Positions 37,995 through 47,408 of a stretch of 64,000 nt of DNA are shown here, piece by piece. Every line of letters begins with the position of its first letter. The stretch's first letter is position 1. Source of the stretch: Plantimonas leprariae (GTDB lineage: Bacteria; Pseudomonadota; Alphaproteobacteria; Rhizobiales; Rhizobiaceae). Under the pieces are notes generated by a model. It was not told the origin of the DNA and made no database searches. It worked only from the letters and a program-made list of their open reading frames with translations. The DNA is taken from assembly GCF_008802405.1 (NCBI RefSeq), contig NZ_VZDO01000019.1, forward strand, positions 31,672 through 95,671, written 5' to 3'. Position numbers and translations under genes: made by a program.

Positions 37995-38738
37995 TCAGGG
38001 GCGGCGCGCGAGGGTCATGTAGTTGACGTCCGTGTCGCGCGAGCGCCGCCATTCGTCGGCGAGGAGATTGTAGACGACGCCGACCTCTTCGAGCACCTGG
38101 AGGCCCGCCGCCTCCACCGGCCGCCGGATCTCCTCCGGGCGCACGAGACGCTCGTAGGAATGGGTGCCGCGCGGCAGCCAGCCGAGCACGCGCTCGGCCG
38201 CGACGATCGCGAGCGCATAGGCCTTCAGCGTGCGGTTGATCGTGGCGACGAGGAGGAGGCCGCCCGGCTTCACGAGGTTGGCGCAGGTCGAGAGGAACAG
38301 CGGCACGTCGGCGACGTGCTCGACGATCTCCAGCGCGAGGACCACGTCGAAGCGCTCGCCGCCCGCCTCGATCGCCTCCGCCGTCGCGGCGCGGTAGTCG
38401 ACGGCGACGGCGCTTTGCGCGGCGTGGAGCTTCGCCACCTCGATGTTGGTCTCGGAGGCGTCGGCCCCGACGACGTGCGCCCCGAGGCGGGCGAGGGGTT
38501 CGGCGATCAGGCCGCCGCCGCAGCCGATGTCGAGGATCGACAGGCCTTCGAAGGGCGTCAGCGAACGGGCGTCGCGGCCGAAGTTCATCGCCGTCTCTTC
38601 GCGGATATAGGCGAGCCGCACCGGATTGAACTTGTGGAGCGGCCGGAACTTGCCCTTCGGGTTCCACCATTCCCCGGCGAGGCGCGAGAAGCGCTCGACC
38701 TCGTCCCGGTCGATGGTCGTGGCCCGCGTTTCGCTCAT
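37995..38738 (-). CDS. ubiG: Ubiquinone biosynthesis O-methyltransferase UbiG
   Basis: UbiG performs both O-methylations of the ubiquinone ring. The 247-residue protein shows '[29 protein letters not shown]' (the UbiG signature), SAM motif I '[19 protein letters not shown]', and '[47 protein letters not shown]'. The ATG at 38738 matches the family start; the ORF extends further upstream without conservation. It is divergent from the MHYT-GGDEF-EAL gene. Confidence 0.96.
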   Translation of the reverse strand: MSETRATTIDRDEVERFSRLAGEWWNPKGKFRPLHKFNPVRLAYIREETAMNFGRDARSLTPFEGLSILDIGCGGGLIAEPLARLGAHVVGADASETNIEVAKLHAAQSAVAVDYRAATAEAIEAGGERFDVVLALEIVEHVADVPLFLSTCANLVKPGGLLLVATINRTLKAYALAIVAAERVLGWLPRGTHSYERLVRPEEIRRPVEAAGLQVLEEVGVVYNLLADEWRRSRDTDVNYMTLARRP

Positions 38739-38905
38739 ATGCCGTCCGTCCCGATGCTGCACCGCTGTTAGGTTCGCGGCCGGCGCCGCAAGTCAAGAGC
38801 GCGCCTTAGGCGTGCGTAGCCGGCTGGGTAGAACGGCGTCGCGCCGCGGTCCGTTTACCGTGCTCCTTGAGCAATTCGACATCGCGGCGGCCTTAAGTTG
38901 CCGGC

Positions 38906-41269
38906 ATGATGGATTGGCTCTTCGTTCTCGGCCTGCAGCATTCCTTCGAGGCGGTCGCCGCGGCGGCCTCGATCTGCGCGCTCGGCGGCTGGCTCGTGAC
39001 GAGCCTCGTGCGCGAGGTCGAGGTGGCGTCGGGATCGCGGCGGCACTGGTGGTTCGCGGGGCTGACGGTGGTCGCGGGCGTCGCGGTCTGGACGACGCAT
39101 TTCGTCGCGATGCTCGGCTACCGGCCCGACGCGTTCCTGATCTACGACGCGGCGACGACGGCCGTGTCGGCCGCCGTCGCGGTCGCCGCCGTGGGCCTGC
39201 CGCTCGCGCTGGCGATGCGGGCCCGCCACCACCGCGTGCGGGTGGCGCTCGGCCTCGCGGCCGGCGCCGGCATCGCCGCCATGCACATGAGCGGCATGGA
39301 GGCGCTGGAGGGCTGCGTGCGCACCCATTCCGCCGGATCGACGGTCCTTTCCGCTGCGGTCGGCGCGGCGTTCCTCGGCTTCTACGCCGGCTTCGCGCCG
39401 GGGCGGATCGGTCGGACGGCCGGCACCGTCCTGTTCGTGCTCGCCGTGTGCGGCGCGCACTTCACCTCGCTCGCCGGCACCCGCATCCATCCGCTGCTCG
39501 CGAACGACGGGTCGGGCGACAACCTCATCCTCAGCCTGGCCTCCATGGCCGGCACGCTGCTCCTGTTCGCCGCCGCCGCGACGGTGCTCCTCGCGACGCG
39601 CCGCTTCCACGCGCAGGAGAAGGCGCACGCCATCGTCCTGTCGACGGCGCTCGACAACATGTCGAACGGCCTCGTCTATTTCGATCCGGCCGGCCGCCTC
39701 CAGCTTTTCAACCGGCGCTACGTGGAGATCTTCGGCATCGACGCCGGCCGCTTGCGGACCGGCATGACGCCGGCCGAAGTGATCGACGCGATCGGCAGGA
39801 CCAAGAACTGGAGCGCCGAGCGGCGCTCCCTCGCCCGCGCCCGCGCCGGCGAATGGATGAGCGCCGCGGACTTCACCACCTTCGACTACCCGATGGACGA
39901 CGGCCGGATCATGGAGGTGGAGATCCGCCCCGTCGCCGCCGGCGGCAGCGTCCTGACCTTCGACGACGTGACGCGGAGCCGGCAGGCGCAGACCCGGATC
40001 GAGGAACTCGCCTTCAAGGACCCGTTGACGGGCCTGGCGAACCGGCGCGCCCTGGCGCAACGGATGGAGGCGGACATCGGCTCGTCGCGGCGGTTCGAGC
40101 TGCTGCTGATCGATCTCGACCGATTCAAGAGCGTCAACGACTCGCACGGCCATGGCGTCGGCGACAAGCTGCTGGTGAAGGTCGCCGAACGCATCGGCGG
40201 CGTCGTCAGCCGCGGCGCCTTCGTCGCCCGGCTCGGCGGCGACGAGATGGCGGTGCTCGTCTACGGCGACCACGACATCGCCCGCTCGGTCGCGGACGGT
40301 GTCGTCCTGATGCTGGCGCGCCCCTTCGCCATCGGCGACCTCACCGTCTCGATCGGCTGCAGCGTCGGGCTTTGCCGCTCCGAGGACGCCGCGGACGCCG
40401 AGCAGCTGATGCAGCGCACCGACATCGCGCTCTACGAGGCCAAGCGCCAGGGACGCGGCCGCGCGGTCGCCTACCAGCCGGGCATGCTGGAGGTCGTGAC
40501 GGAGCGGCACCGGCTGGAGGACGACCTGCGCGAGGCGATCGAGACGCAGGCCTTCCATCTCGCCTACCAGCCGGTGGTCGACCTCAAGACCGGCGAGCCC
40601 CTCGGCTATGAGGCGTTGATCCGCTGGACGCATCCGGTCCGCGGCGCGGTTTCGCCGGTGGCGTTCGTCCCGCTCGCCGAGGAGAACGGCCAGATCGTCG
40701 CCATCGGACGCTGGGTGCTCATGGAAGCCTGCCGCGCCGCCGCCGCCTGGCCGAACGGCCGGCACGTGGCGGTGAACGTCTCGCCCGTCCAGCTCCGCTC
40801 GCCGCTGTTCCTGTCGCACGTCACCGCGGCGCTGGCCGAGAGCGGGCTCGCGCCGTGCCGGCTGGAAGTGGAGCTGACCGAAACGGCGATGGTGGAAAGC
40901 GGCACGCAGATCGCCGACGCCCTCGGCGCGCTGCGCATCCTCGGCATCCGGATCGCGATGGACGACTTCGGCACCGGCTATTCCTCGCTCGCGCACCTGC
41001 GCGACTTCCCGCTCGACCGCATCAAGATCGACCGCTCCTTCGTGGCCGCTGCGGAGACCGACCGGCATTCGATGGCGGTGCTGCGGGCGGTGACGCAGAT
41101 CGGCCGCGACATCGGCATCCCGACGCTCGCCGAAGGCGTCGAAACGCCGAGCCAGTGGGAACTGCTGAAGGCGCTCGGCTGCGACGCCGGCCAGGGTTAC
41201 CTGTTCGGCCGGCCCGAACGGCTGGACACCGCGGCGGCCGCGACCGCCCCGCTCGCCGCCGCCGGCTGA
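38906..41269 (+). CDS. MHYT-PAS-GGDEF-EAL cyclic-di-GMP signalling protein
   Basis: This is a 787-residue membrane protein. Residues 1-230 form an MHYT sensor with seven spans; its three motifs are 'TTHFVAMLGY', 'AAMHMSGMEA' and 'GAHFTSLAGT'. A PAS domain ('ALDNMSNGLVYFDPAGRLQLFNRRYVEIFG') follows at about 245-365. The GGDEF domain (370-530) has 'RLGGDEMAVLV', that is Met instead of Phe, and no RxxD inhibitory site. The EAL domain (540-780) looks complete: 'YEALIRW', 'VNVSPVQLR', 'MDDFGTGYSSL', 'KIDRSFV', 'EGVET'. Phosphodiesterase activity is thus likely; cyclase activity is uncertain. The MHYT part is thought to sense a gas through copper. Confidence 0.93.
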   Translation: MMDWLFVLGLQHSFEAVAAAASICALGGWLVTSLVREVEVASGSRRHWWFAGLTVVAGVAVWTTHFVAMLGYRPDAFLIYDAATTAVSAAVAVAAVGLPLALAMRARHHRVRVALGLAAGAGIAAMHMSGMEALEGCVRTHSAGSTVLSAAVGAAFLGFYAGFAPGRIGRTAGTVLFVLAVCGAHFTSLAGTRIHPLLANDGSGDNLILSLASMAGTLLLFAAAATVLLATRRFHAQEKAHAIVLSTALDNMSNGLVYFDPAGRLQLFNRRYVEIFGIDAGRLRTGMTPAEVIDAIGRTKNWSAERRSLARARAGEWMSAADFTTFDYPMDDGRIMEVEIRPVAAGGSVLTFDDVTRSRQAQTRIEELAFKDPLTGLANRRALAQRMEADIGSSRRFELLLIDLDRFKSVNDSHGHGVGDKLLVKVAERIGGVVSRGAFVARLGGDEMAVLVYGDHDIARSVADGVVLMLARPFAIGDLTVSIGCSVGLCRSEDAADAEQLMQRTDIALYEAKRQGRGRAVAYQPGMLEVVTERHRLEDDLREAIETQAFHLAYQPVVDLKTGEPLGYEALIRWTHPVRGAVSPVAFVPLAEENGQIVAIGRWVLMEACRAAAAWPNGRHVAVNVSPVQLRSPLFLSHVTAALAESGLAPCRLEVELTETAMVESGTQIADALGALRILGIRIAMDDFGTGYSSLAHLRDFPLDRIKIDRSFVAAAETDRHSMAVLRAVTQIGRDIGIPTLAEGVETPSQWELLKALGCDAGQGYLFGRPERLDTAAAATAPLAAAG

Positions 41270-41416
41270 CCGGCCCCCGGCGGCGGGGGTGCGCCGCTCG
41301 CCTTGCGGCACCGCGGCAAACCGGCTATCCGGCGCGCGCCCGGGGTCTCCCTCGGGCAAGGTGCAGTTCGCGGCCGGCCCGGGTCCGCTTCTTATCGGAA
41401 TCGCTCGTTTTCGCCG

Positions 41417-42670
41417 ATGGCGCGTCTCGTTCTCAAATTCGGCGGAACCTCGGTCGCCGACATCGATCGCATCCGCCGCGTCGCGCGCCACGTGAAGCGC
41501 GAGGTGGATGCCGGCCACGAGGTGGCGGTCGTGGTGTCCGCCATGTCCGGCAAGACCAACGAGCTGGTGGAATGGTGCCGGCAGGCATCCCCCATGCACG
41601 ACGCGCGCGAATACGACGCGGTGGTGGCGTCGGGCGAACTGGTGACGGCCGGCCTTCTCGCGATCACGCTGCAGGCGATGGGGATCAACGCCCGGTCGTG
41701 GGCCGGCTGGCAGATTCCGATCCGCACCGACGGCCAGCACGGCGCGGCGCGGATCGAGGCGATCGACGGCGCCGAGATCGTCCGGCGCTTTTCCGAAGGG
41801 CAGGTGGCGGTGATCGCCGGCTTCCAGGGTCTCGCGCCCGACAACCGCGTCGCGACGCTCGGGCGCGGCGGCTCGGACACCTCGGCGGTAGCGGTGGCGG
41901 CCGGCCTCCAGGCGGACCGCTGCGACATCTATACCGACGTCGACGGCGTCTACACGACGGACCCACGCATCGAGCCGAAAGCCCGGCGGATGCGGAAAGT
42001 CGCGTTCGAGGAGATGCTGGAGATGGCCTCGCTCGGCGCGAAGGTCCTGCAGGTGCGCTCGGTCGAGCTCGCGATGGTGCACCGCGTCCGGCTCTTCGTG
42101 CGCTCGTCCTTCGAGGACCCGGACGCCCCCGGCATGGGCGATTTCCTGAACCCGCCCGGCACGCTAATTTGCGACGAGGATGAAATCGTGGAAGCCCAGG
42201 TCGTCACCGGCATCGCCTATTCGAAGGACGAGGCGCAGATCTCGCTCCGGCGCGTGGAGGACCGCCCCGGCGTCGCCGCCGCGATCTTCGCGCCGCTGGC
42301 GGACAGTGGCGTCAACGTCGACATGATCGTCCAGAACGTCTCGGAGGACGGGACGCGCACCGACATGACCTTCACCGTGCCGGCGGGGGACCTCGGGAAG
42401 GCGAACGCGCTGCTCGAAAAGGCCAAGCCCGAGATGCGCTTCGAGCTGATGCAGTCGGAGCCGGGCCTCACCAAGGTGTCGGTGATCGGCATCGGCATGC
42501 GCTCGCATACCGGCGTCGCGGCCACCGCCTTCAAGGCGCTGGCGAACCGCGGCATCAACATCCGCGCGATCACGACGTCCGAGATCAAGATCTCCATCCT
42601 GATCGACGGCGAGTTCACCGAACTCGCGGTGCGCACGCTCCATTCCGCCTACGGTCTCGACAAAGCTTAA
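41417..42670 (+). CDS. lysC: Aspartate kinase
   Basis: LysC phosphorylates aspartate, the entry to lysine, threonine and methionine synthesis. The 417-residue protein has 'VLKFGGTSVAD', 'VVVSAMSGKTNELV', 'LGRGGSDTSAVAVAAGL' and 'YTDVDGVYTTDPRI' in the catalytic part and two C-terminal ACT domains ('RRVEDRPGVAAAIFAPLADSGVNVDMIVQNVS', 'VIGIGMRSHTGVAATAFKALANRGINIRAITTSEIKIS') for feedback control. ptsP follows in the same direction, a linkage usual in Rhizobiales. Confidence 0.97.
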   Translation: MARLVLKFGGTSVADIDRIRRVARHVKREVDAGHEVAVVVSAMSGKTNELVEWCRQASPMHDAREYDAVVASGELVTAGLLAITLQAMGINARSWAGWQIPIRTDGQHGAARIEAIDGAEIVRRFSEGQVAVIAGFQGLAPDNRVATLGRGGSDTSAVAVAAGLQADRCDIYTDVDGVYTTDPRIEPKARRMRKVAFEEMLEMASLGAKVLQVRSVELAMVHRVRLFVRSSFEDPDAPGMGDFLNPPGTLICDEDEIVEAQVVTGIAYSKDEAQISLRRVEDRPGVAAAIFAPLADSGVNVDMIVQNVSEDGTRTDMTFTVPAGDLGKANALLEKAKPEMRFELMQSEPGLTKVSVIGIGMRSHTGVAATAFKALANRGINIRAITTSEIKISILIDGEFTELAVRTLHSAYGLDKA

Positions 42671-42790
42671 GGATCGGCATCTATAGAAGTTTGTGCGAGG
42701 CACCTCTTGCGGGTGCCGCGCAAGAGGATTCATGCTGGGCGCGTCACGCGCGTCCGGCGGACGATCCGTCGTCCGCCCGTTTCCTGGGAC

Positions 42791-45058
42791 ATGCCGTTGC
42801 CGCGAAGCGACTCACTCGGCCCCCGCGTCCTGCTCCGCCGCATCCGCGAGCTCATGGCCGAGCCGCTGGAGGCGCAGGTGCGCCTCGACACGATCGTCCG
42901 CCAGATCGCCGGCAACATGGTGGCCGAAGTCTGCTCGCTCTACGTGCTCCGGGCCGACGGCGTGCTGGAGCTCTACGCGACGGAGGGCCTCAACCCCGGC
43001 TCCGTCCACCATGCGCAATTGAAGCTCGGCGAGGGCCTCGTCGGCACGATCGCCGCCACCGCCCGGCCGCTGAACCTTTCGGAAGCGCAGAAGCACCCGG
43101 CTTTCACCTTCATTCCCGGCACCGACGAGGAGCCGTTCAACGCCTTTCTCGGCGTGCCGATCCTCCGGGCCGGCCGCACTCTCGGCGTACTCGACGTCCA
43201 GAACCGCGCCAATCGCGTCTACCGCGAGGAAGAAGTGGAAGCGCTGGAAACCGTCGCCATGGTGGTTGCCGAGATGATCGCCGCCGGCAGCCTGGAAGGG
43301 CTGTCGCGGCCGGGCGTCGTGCTCGACCTGTCCCGTCCGGTGAGCTTCAAGGGCCTGCCGCTGGCCGACGGGATCGGGCTCGGCCATGTCGTGCTGCACG
43401 AGCCGCGCGTCGTCGTGACCAACCTCTTCAACGAGGATGCCGAGACCGAGATCGGCCGGCTGGAGCAGGCGCTGGGTTCCTTGCGCATCTCGATCGAGGA
43501 TATGCTGTCGCGGCGCGAGATGGCGGCGGAGGGCGAGCACCGGGCGGTGCTCGAAGCCTACCGCATGTTCGCGCACGACCGCGGCTGGGCGCGGCGGCTG
43601 GAGGAGGCGATCCGCAACGGCCTCACCGCCGAGGCCGCAGTGGAGAAGGTGCAGAGCGACATGCGGGCGCGCATGATCCACATGCCCGACCCCTATATCC
43701 GCGAGCGGATGCACGATTTCGACGACCTCGCCAACCGGCTGCTCCGCCAGCTCATCGGCACGACCGACGGCATGGCGGACGGGACGGGGCCGAAGGACGC
43801 GATCATCGTCGCGCGCTCGATGGGCGCGGCGGAACTCCTCGACTACCGGCGCGACCAGGTGCGCGGCCTGATCCTCGAAGAGGGCACGCAGACCAGCCAC
43901 GTCGTGATCGTGGCGCGCGCGCTCGGCATCCCGGTGATCGGGCAGGCGATGGGCGCGGTCTCGATGTCGGAGAACAACGATCCGATCATCGTCGACGGCG
44001 ACGACGGCTCGGCGCATCTGCGCCCGCCCGTCGACATCGAGCGGAACTACGCCGAGAAGGCGCGTTTCCGCGCCCGGCGGCAGGAGCAGTACCGTGCCTT
44101 GAGGGAGCGCGCCGCCGAGACGCTCGACGGCGTGCCGATCAACCTGCAGGTGAACGCCGGCCTCCTCGTCGACCTGCCGCAGCTGGAGGACTCCGGCGCG
44201 GCCGGTATCGGCCTGTTCCGCACCGAGCTGCAGTTCATGATCGCCTCGTCCATGCCGCGGGCGAGCGAGCAGGAGCGCCTCTACAGCGCCGTCCTCGACG
44301 CCGCCGGCGACAAGCCGGTGACCTTCCGCACGCTCGACATCGGCGGCGACAAGGTGCTGCCGTACCTCCACCAGTCGCCGGAGGAGAACCCGGCGCTCGG
44401 CTACCGGGCGATCCGGCTGGCGCTCGACCGGCCGGGCCTGATGCGCACCCAGCTCCGCGCCCTCTTGAAGGCGGCGGGCGGGCGGGAGCTACGCGTCATG
44501 TTCCCGATGATCACCGAGCTCGGCGAGCTCAGGCAGGCGCGCGACCTGATCAGCCGCGAGTTCACGTATCTGACGAAGTTCGGCCACGTCATGCCGCGCC
44601 GCCTGAAGCTCGGCGCGATGATCGAGGTGCCCTCGCTGCTGTTCCAGCTCGACGAACTGATGAAGCTCGTCGACTTCGTGTCGATCGGCTCGAACGACCT
44701 CTTCCAGTATTTCACCGCGACGGACCGCGGCAACGCCCGCATCGCCTCGCGGTTCGACCCGCTGTCGGCGCCGTTCCTCGGCGCGCTGAAGCGGATCGTC
44801 GAGGCGGGCAACCGCAACAACGTGCCGGTGACGCTCTGCGGCGAGCTCGCCGGCAAGCCGCTCTCGGCGATGGCGCTGATCGGGCTTGGGCTGCGCTCGA
44901 TCTCGATGACGCCGTCCGCGATCGGCCCGGTGAAGGCGATGCTGGTGGCGCTCGACGCGGGGAAACTCGCGAACGAGATGGACGCGATCCTCGCCGGCAC
45001 GGGAAACGCCCGCGAGCGCCTGCAGCGCTTCGCCGACGAGCACGCGATCCCCTATTAG
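42791..45058 (+). CDS. ptsP: Phosphoenolpyruvate-protein phosphotransferase of the PTS-Ntr (EI-Ntr)
   Basis: This 755-residue enzyme passes phosphate from PEP to NPr in the nitrogen PTS. An N-terminal GAF domain (residues about 20-160) is followed by the EI phosphohistidine domain with 'EEGTQTSHVVIVARALGIP', and the PEP-binding barrel with 'GIGLFRTELQFM', 'RTLDIGGDKVLPYL' and 'FSIGSNDL'-type segments. The start at 42791 agrees with homologues; upstream frame is open but not conserved. The GAF domain may sense glutamine, as shown in some species. Confidence 0.96.
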   Translation: MPLPRSDSLGPRVLLRRIRELMAEPLEAQVRLDTIVRQIAGNMVAEVCSLYVLRADGVLELYATEGLNPGSVHHAQLKLGEGLVGTIAATARPLNLSEAQKHPAFTFIPGTDEEPFNAFLGVPILRAGRTLGVLDVQNRANRVYREEEVEALETVAMVVAEMIAAGSLEGLSRPGVVLDLSRPVSFKGLPLADGIGLGHVVLHEPRVVVTNLFNEDAETEIGRLEQALGSLRISIEDMLSRREMAAEGEHRAVLEAYRMFAHDRGWARRLEEAIRNGLTAEAAVEKVQSDMRARMIHMPDPYIRERMHDFDDLANRLLRQLIGTTDGMADGTGPKDAIIVARSMGAAELLDYRRDQVRGLILEEGTQTSHVVIVARALGIPVIGQAMGAVSMSENNDPIIVDGDDGSAHLRPPVDIERNYAEKARFRARRQEQYRALRERAAETLDGVPINLQVNAGLLVDLPQLEDSGAAGIGLFRTELQFMIASSMPRASEQERLYSAVLDAAGDKPVTFRTLDIGGDKVLPYLHQSPEENPALGYRAIRLALDRPGLMRTQLRALLKAAGGRELRVMFPMITELGELRQARDLISREFTYLTKFGHVMPRRLKLGAMIEVPSLLFQLDELMKLVDFVSIGSNDLFQYFTATDRGNARIASRFDPLSAPFLGALKRIVEAGNRNNVPVTLCGELAGKPLSAMALIGLGLRSISMTPSAIGPVKAMLVALDAGKLANEMDAILAGTGNARERLQRFADEHAIPY

Positions 45059-45115
45059 CGGCGGCGGCCGTCTTCCATCCCGCACCATCCGCCCGCCGTC
45101 ACCGGACCATTGCTC

Positions 45116-46195
45116 ATGGCAGCCCTGCCGACCGACAGACTGAACGAGATCCTCCGCCGTTTCGCCTATCTCGAAGCCGAGATGGCGAAGGGCGGCGGCG
45201 GGGCCGACTTCGCCAGCTTGGCCAGCGAATATTCCGGGCTGGAAGCGGTGGCGCGCGCCATCGAGCGGCACCGCGCCGTCACGCGCGAGATCGCGGATGC
45301 GCGGGCGCTCGCCGGCGACGCCGCGGCCGACCGGGATCTGCGAGAACTCGCCGAGGCCGAGCTCGCCGAGCTGGGGGGGCGAGAGGAAGCGCTGGTCGAG
45401 GAGATCCGCCTCGCGCTCCTGCCGAAGGACGCCGCCGACGAGAAGGGCGCGATCCTCGAGATCCGCGCCGGCACGGGCGGCTCGGAAGCCGGGCTCTTCG
45501 CGGGCGACCTCTTCCGCATGTACCAGCGCTACGCGGACGGGCGCGGCTGGAAGGTGGAACTGCTGTCGGCCAGCGAGGGCGAGGCTGGCGGCTACAAGGA
45601 AGTGGTCGCGAGCGTCAACGGGCGCGGCGTGTTCTCGAAGCTGAAGTTCGAGTCCGGCGTCCACCGCGTGCAGCGCGTGCCGGCGACCGAGGCGCAGGGG
45701 CGCATCCACACCTCGGCCGCGACCGTGGCGGTGCTGCCGGAGGCCGAGGACATCGACATCGAGGTGCGCAACGAGGACATCCGCATCGACACGATGCGCT
45801 CCTCCGGGGCGGGCGGCCAGCACGTCAACACGACGGACTCGGCGGTGCGGATCACGCACCTGCCGACCGGGATCGTCGTCACGTCCTCGGAGAAGTCGCA
45901 GCACCAGAACCGGGCGCGGGCGATGCAGGTGCTGAAGGCGAGGCTCTACGACATGGAGCGCCAGCGCGCCGCCGACGAGCGCTCCGCCGACCGCCGCGCG
46001 CAGGTCGGCTCCGGCGACCGCTCGGAGCGCATCCGCACCTACAATTTCCCGCAAGGGAGGGTGACCGACCACCGCATCAACCTGACGCTCTACAAGCTCG
46101 ATAAGGTGGTGGAAGGCGATCTCGACGAACTCGTCGACGCGCTCGCCGCCGATCATCGCGCCCAGCTTCTCGCGGCGACCGGAGAGGCGGCCTGA
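45116..46195 (+). CDS. prfA: Peptide chain release factor 1
   Basis: RF1 ends translation at UAA and UAG. The 359-residue protein has the GGQ motif in '[25 protein letters not shown]' and the stop-codon recognition segment '[23 protein letters not shown]' (PxT loop as 'PAT'). '[26 protein letters not shown]' is another family mark. The next gene encodes the enzyme that methylates the GGQ glutamine, and its start overlaps the prfA stop. Confidence 0.97.
   Translation: MAALPTDRLNEILRRFAYLEAEMAKGGGGADFASLASEYSGLEAVARAIERHRAVTREIADARALAGDAAADRDLRELAEAELAELGGREEALVEEIRLALLPKDAADEKGAILEIRAGTGGSEAGLFAGDLFRMYQRYADGRGWKVELLSASEGEAGGYKEVVASVNGRGVFSKLKFESGVHRVQRVPATEAQGRIHTSAATVAVLPEAEDIDIEVRNEDIRIDTMRSSGAGGQHVNTTDSAVRITHLPTGIVVTSSEKSQHQNRARAMQVLKARLYDMERQRAADERSADRRAQVGSGDRSERIRTYNFPQGRVTDHRINLTLYKLDKVVEGDLDELVDALAADHRAQLLAATGEAA
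46181..46194 (+). promoter_or_regulatory. Ribosome binding site deciding the CTG start of prmC
   Basis: GGAGAGG at 46181-46187 lies four bases before the CTG at 46192-46194. It is the only good Shine-Dalgarno sequence in this junction and it lies within the last codons of prfA. Confidence 0.6.
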
Positions 46196-47085
46196 GCGGC
46201 GGCGGCGAGGGTTCGAGCGTCGCGGACCTCCTCGCCGCGGCGCGGCTTCGCTTCGCGGACGGGGGCGTCGCCTCGCCCGAGCTCGACGCGCGGCTCCTCG
46301 TCGCGGAAGCATTCGGCGTGGACGCGGCGCGACTCTTCCTTGCGAAGGAACTGCCCGCGGCGGCGGCGGGTCGGGACCGGCTGGCGGGTTTCGTCGCGCG
46401 GCGGCTCGCCGGCGAGCCGGTCCACCGCATCCTCGGGCGGCGGGCCTTCTACGCGCACGACTTCCAGCTTTCGCCGGACACGCTGGAGCCGCGGCCGGAC
46501 ACGGAAGCGCTGGTGGACCTCGCCCGCGCGCCGATCACGGAATGCATCGGCCACAAGGGGCGCTGCATCGTCGCCGATATCGGTACGGGCACGGGGGCGA
46601 TCGCGGTGTCGCTGCTGGCGCTGTTCCCCGAGGCCGAAGCCGTCGCGACCGACATCTCGGCCGGAGCACTGGCGACGGCAGCGGCGAACGCCGGGGCCGC
46701 GGGGGTCGCGGCGCGGTTCCGGGTGCGGCTCGGCGATCATCTCCTGGCGCTGGACAGGCCGGTCGACGTGATCGTTTCGAACCCGCCCTATATTCCGAGC
46801 GGCGACATCGCAGCGCTCCAGCGCGAGGTGCGGGAACACGATCCCTTGCGGGCGCTCGACGGCGGACCGGATGGCTTGCGCTCCTACCGCGCCATCGCGA
46901 ACGGGGGGAGGGACGCGCTGCTTCCCGGCGGCGCGGTCGCCGTGGAGATCGGCATCGGGCAGGAACGGGACGTCGCGGCGATCTTCGCCGAGCAGGGGTT
47001 CGCGCTCGAAACGAGCGCTCGCGACCTCGGCGGCACGGAACGCGCGCTGCTGTTCCGGCCGATGGGGGACAAGGAATTTCCGTAG
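46192..47085 (+). CDS. prmC: Release factor glutamine methyltransferase, apparent CTG start
   Basis: PrmC methylates the Gln of the GGQ motif in release factors. SAM motif '[20 protein letters not shown]' and the catalytic '[10 protein letters not shown]' are clear, as is '[13 protein letters not shown]'. The N-terminal helical domain '[33 protein letters not shown]' is conserved in the family but lies upstream of the first GTG (46318). In that frame there is no ATG, GTG or TTG further up before a stop. The only plausible initiator is CTG at 46192, forming a CTGA overlap with prfA and preceded by GGAGAGG (46181-46187). That gives 297 residues, a normal length. Confidence 0.88.
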   Translation: MSGGGEGSSVADLLAAARLRFADGGVASPELDARLLVAEAFGVDAARLFLAKELPAAAAGRDRLAGFVARRLAGEPVHRILGRRAFYAHDFQLSPDTLEPRPDTEALVDLARAPITECIGHKGRCIVADIGTGTGAIAVSLLALFPEAEAVATDISAGALATAAANAGAAGVAARFRVRLGDHLLALDRPVDVIVSNPPYIPSGDIAALQREVREHDPLRALDGGPDGLRSYRAIANGGRDALLPGGAVAVEIGIGQERDVAAIFAEQGFALETSARDLGGTERALLFRPMGDKEFP

Positions 47086-47408
47086 GCCGGAAACGGCCGG
47101 GTTAACCCTTCTTTACCAAAAAGGGCTTGTGATGAGGCTTGTGAAGCTCTAGGTTCCCCTTGTCACGGAATTCGATGGGGAACATCCACAGCGCTCGCGT
47201 CGCGAGAGACGACGGGGCCGGATGATCGAAGCGGCGGGGCCGTTCGTGACGTGCGGGCGATTCGGGGATCGCTTGAGGTTCAATCGATTGGACGGATTCG
47301 TGGACGGTCGCGAATGTTTCGCCGAGCCGGAGCGGGCAGGGCAAGATGGCCTGCCGCGCACGCGAATTCCAGCGGCTTGATGCCGGGCCATCCGAAGACA
47401 GGAAGATC
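47086..47408. other. 323-base spacer before the DUF4167 gene
   Basis: No gene is supported. At its left edge a small hairpin (GGCCG-GAAA-CGGCC, 47085-47098) may end the prmC transcript. TTAA-N7-TTAC at 47102-47116 is one base from a CtrA site and overlaps a GGGTTAACCC palindrome (47099-47108). The right edge holds the ribosome site AGGAAG of the next gene. Nothing else stands out. Confidence 0.55.

Noticed and set aside
38855..42082. 1075-codon frame antisense to the GGDEF-EAL and lysC genes
   Set aside because: It covers two well-supported genes on the plus strand, has a composition typical of antisense GC-rich frames (His/Arg/Asp/Val) and no recognisable domain.
42671..42790. Hairpins between lysC and ptsP as terminator
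   Set aside because: GGCACC/GGTGCC and CTTGCG/CGCAAG can form but exclude each other and have no T run; lysC and ptsP are likely co-transcribed.
46318..47085. prmC starting at the GTG at 46318
   Set aside because: This would remove 42 residues of the conserved N-terminal domain, and a better translation signal exists at 46181-46194.
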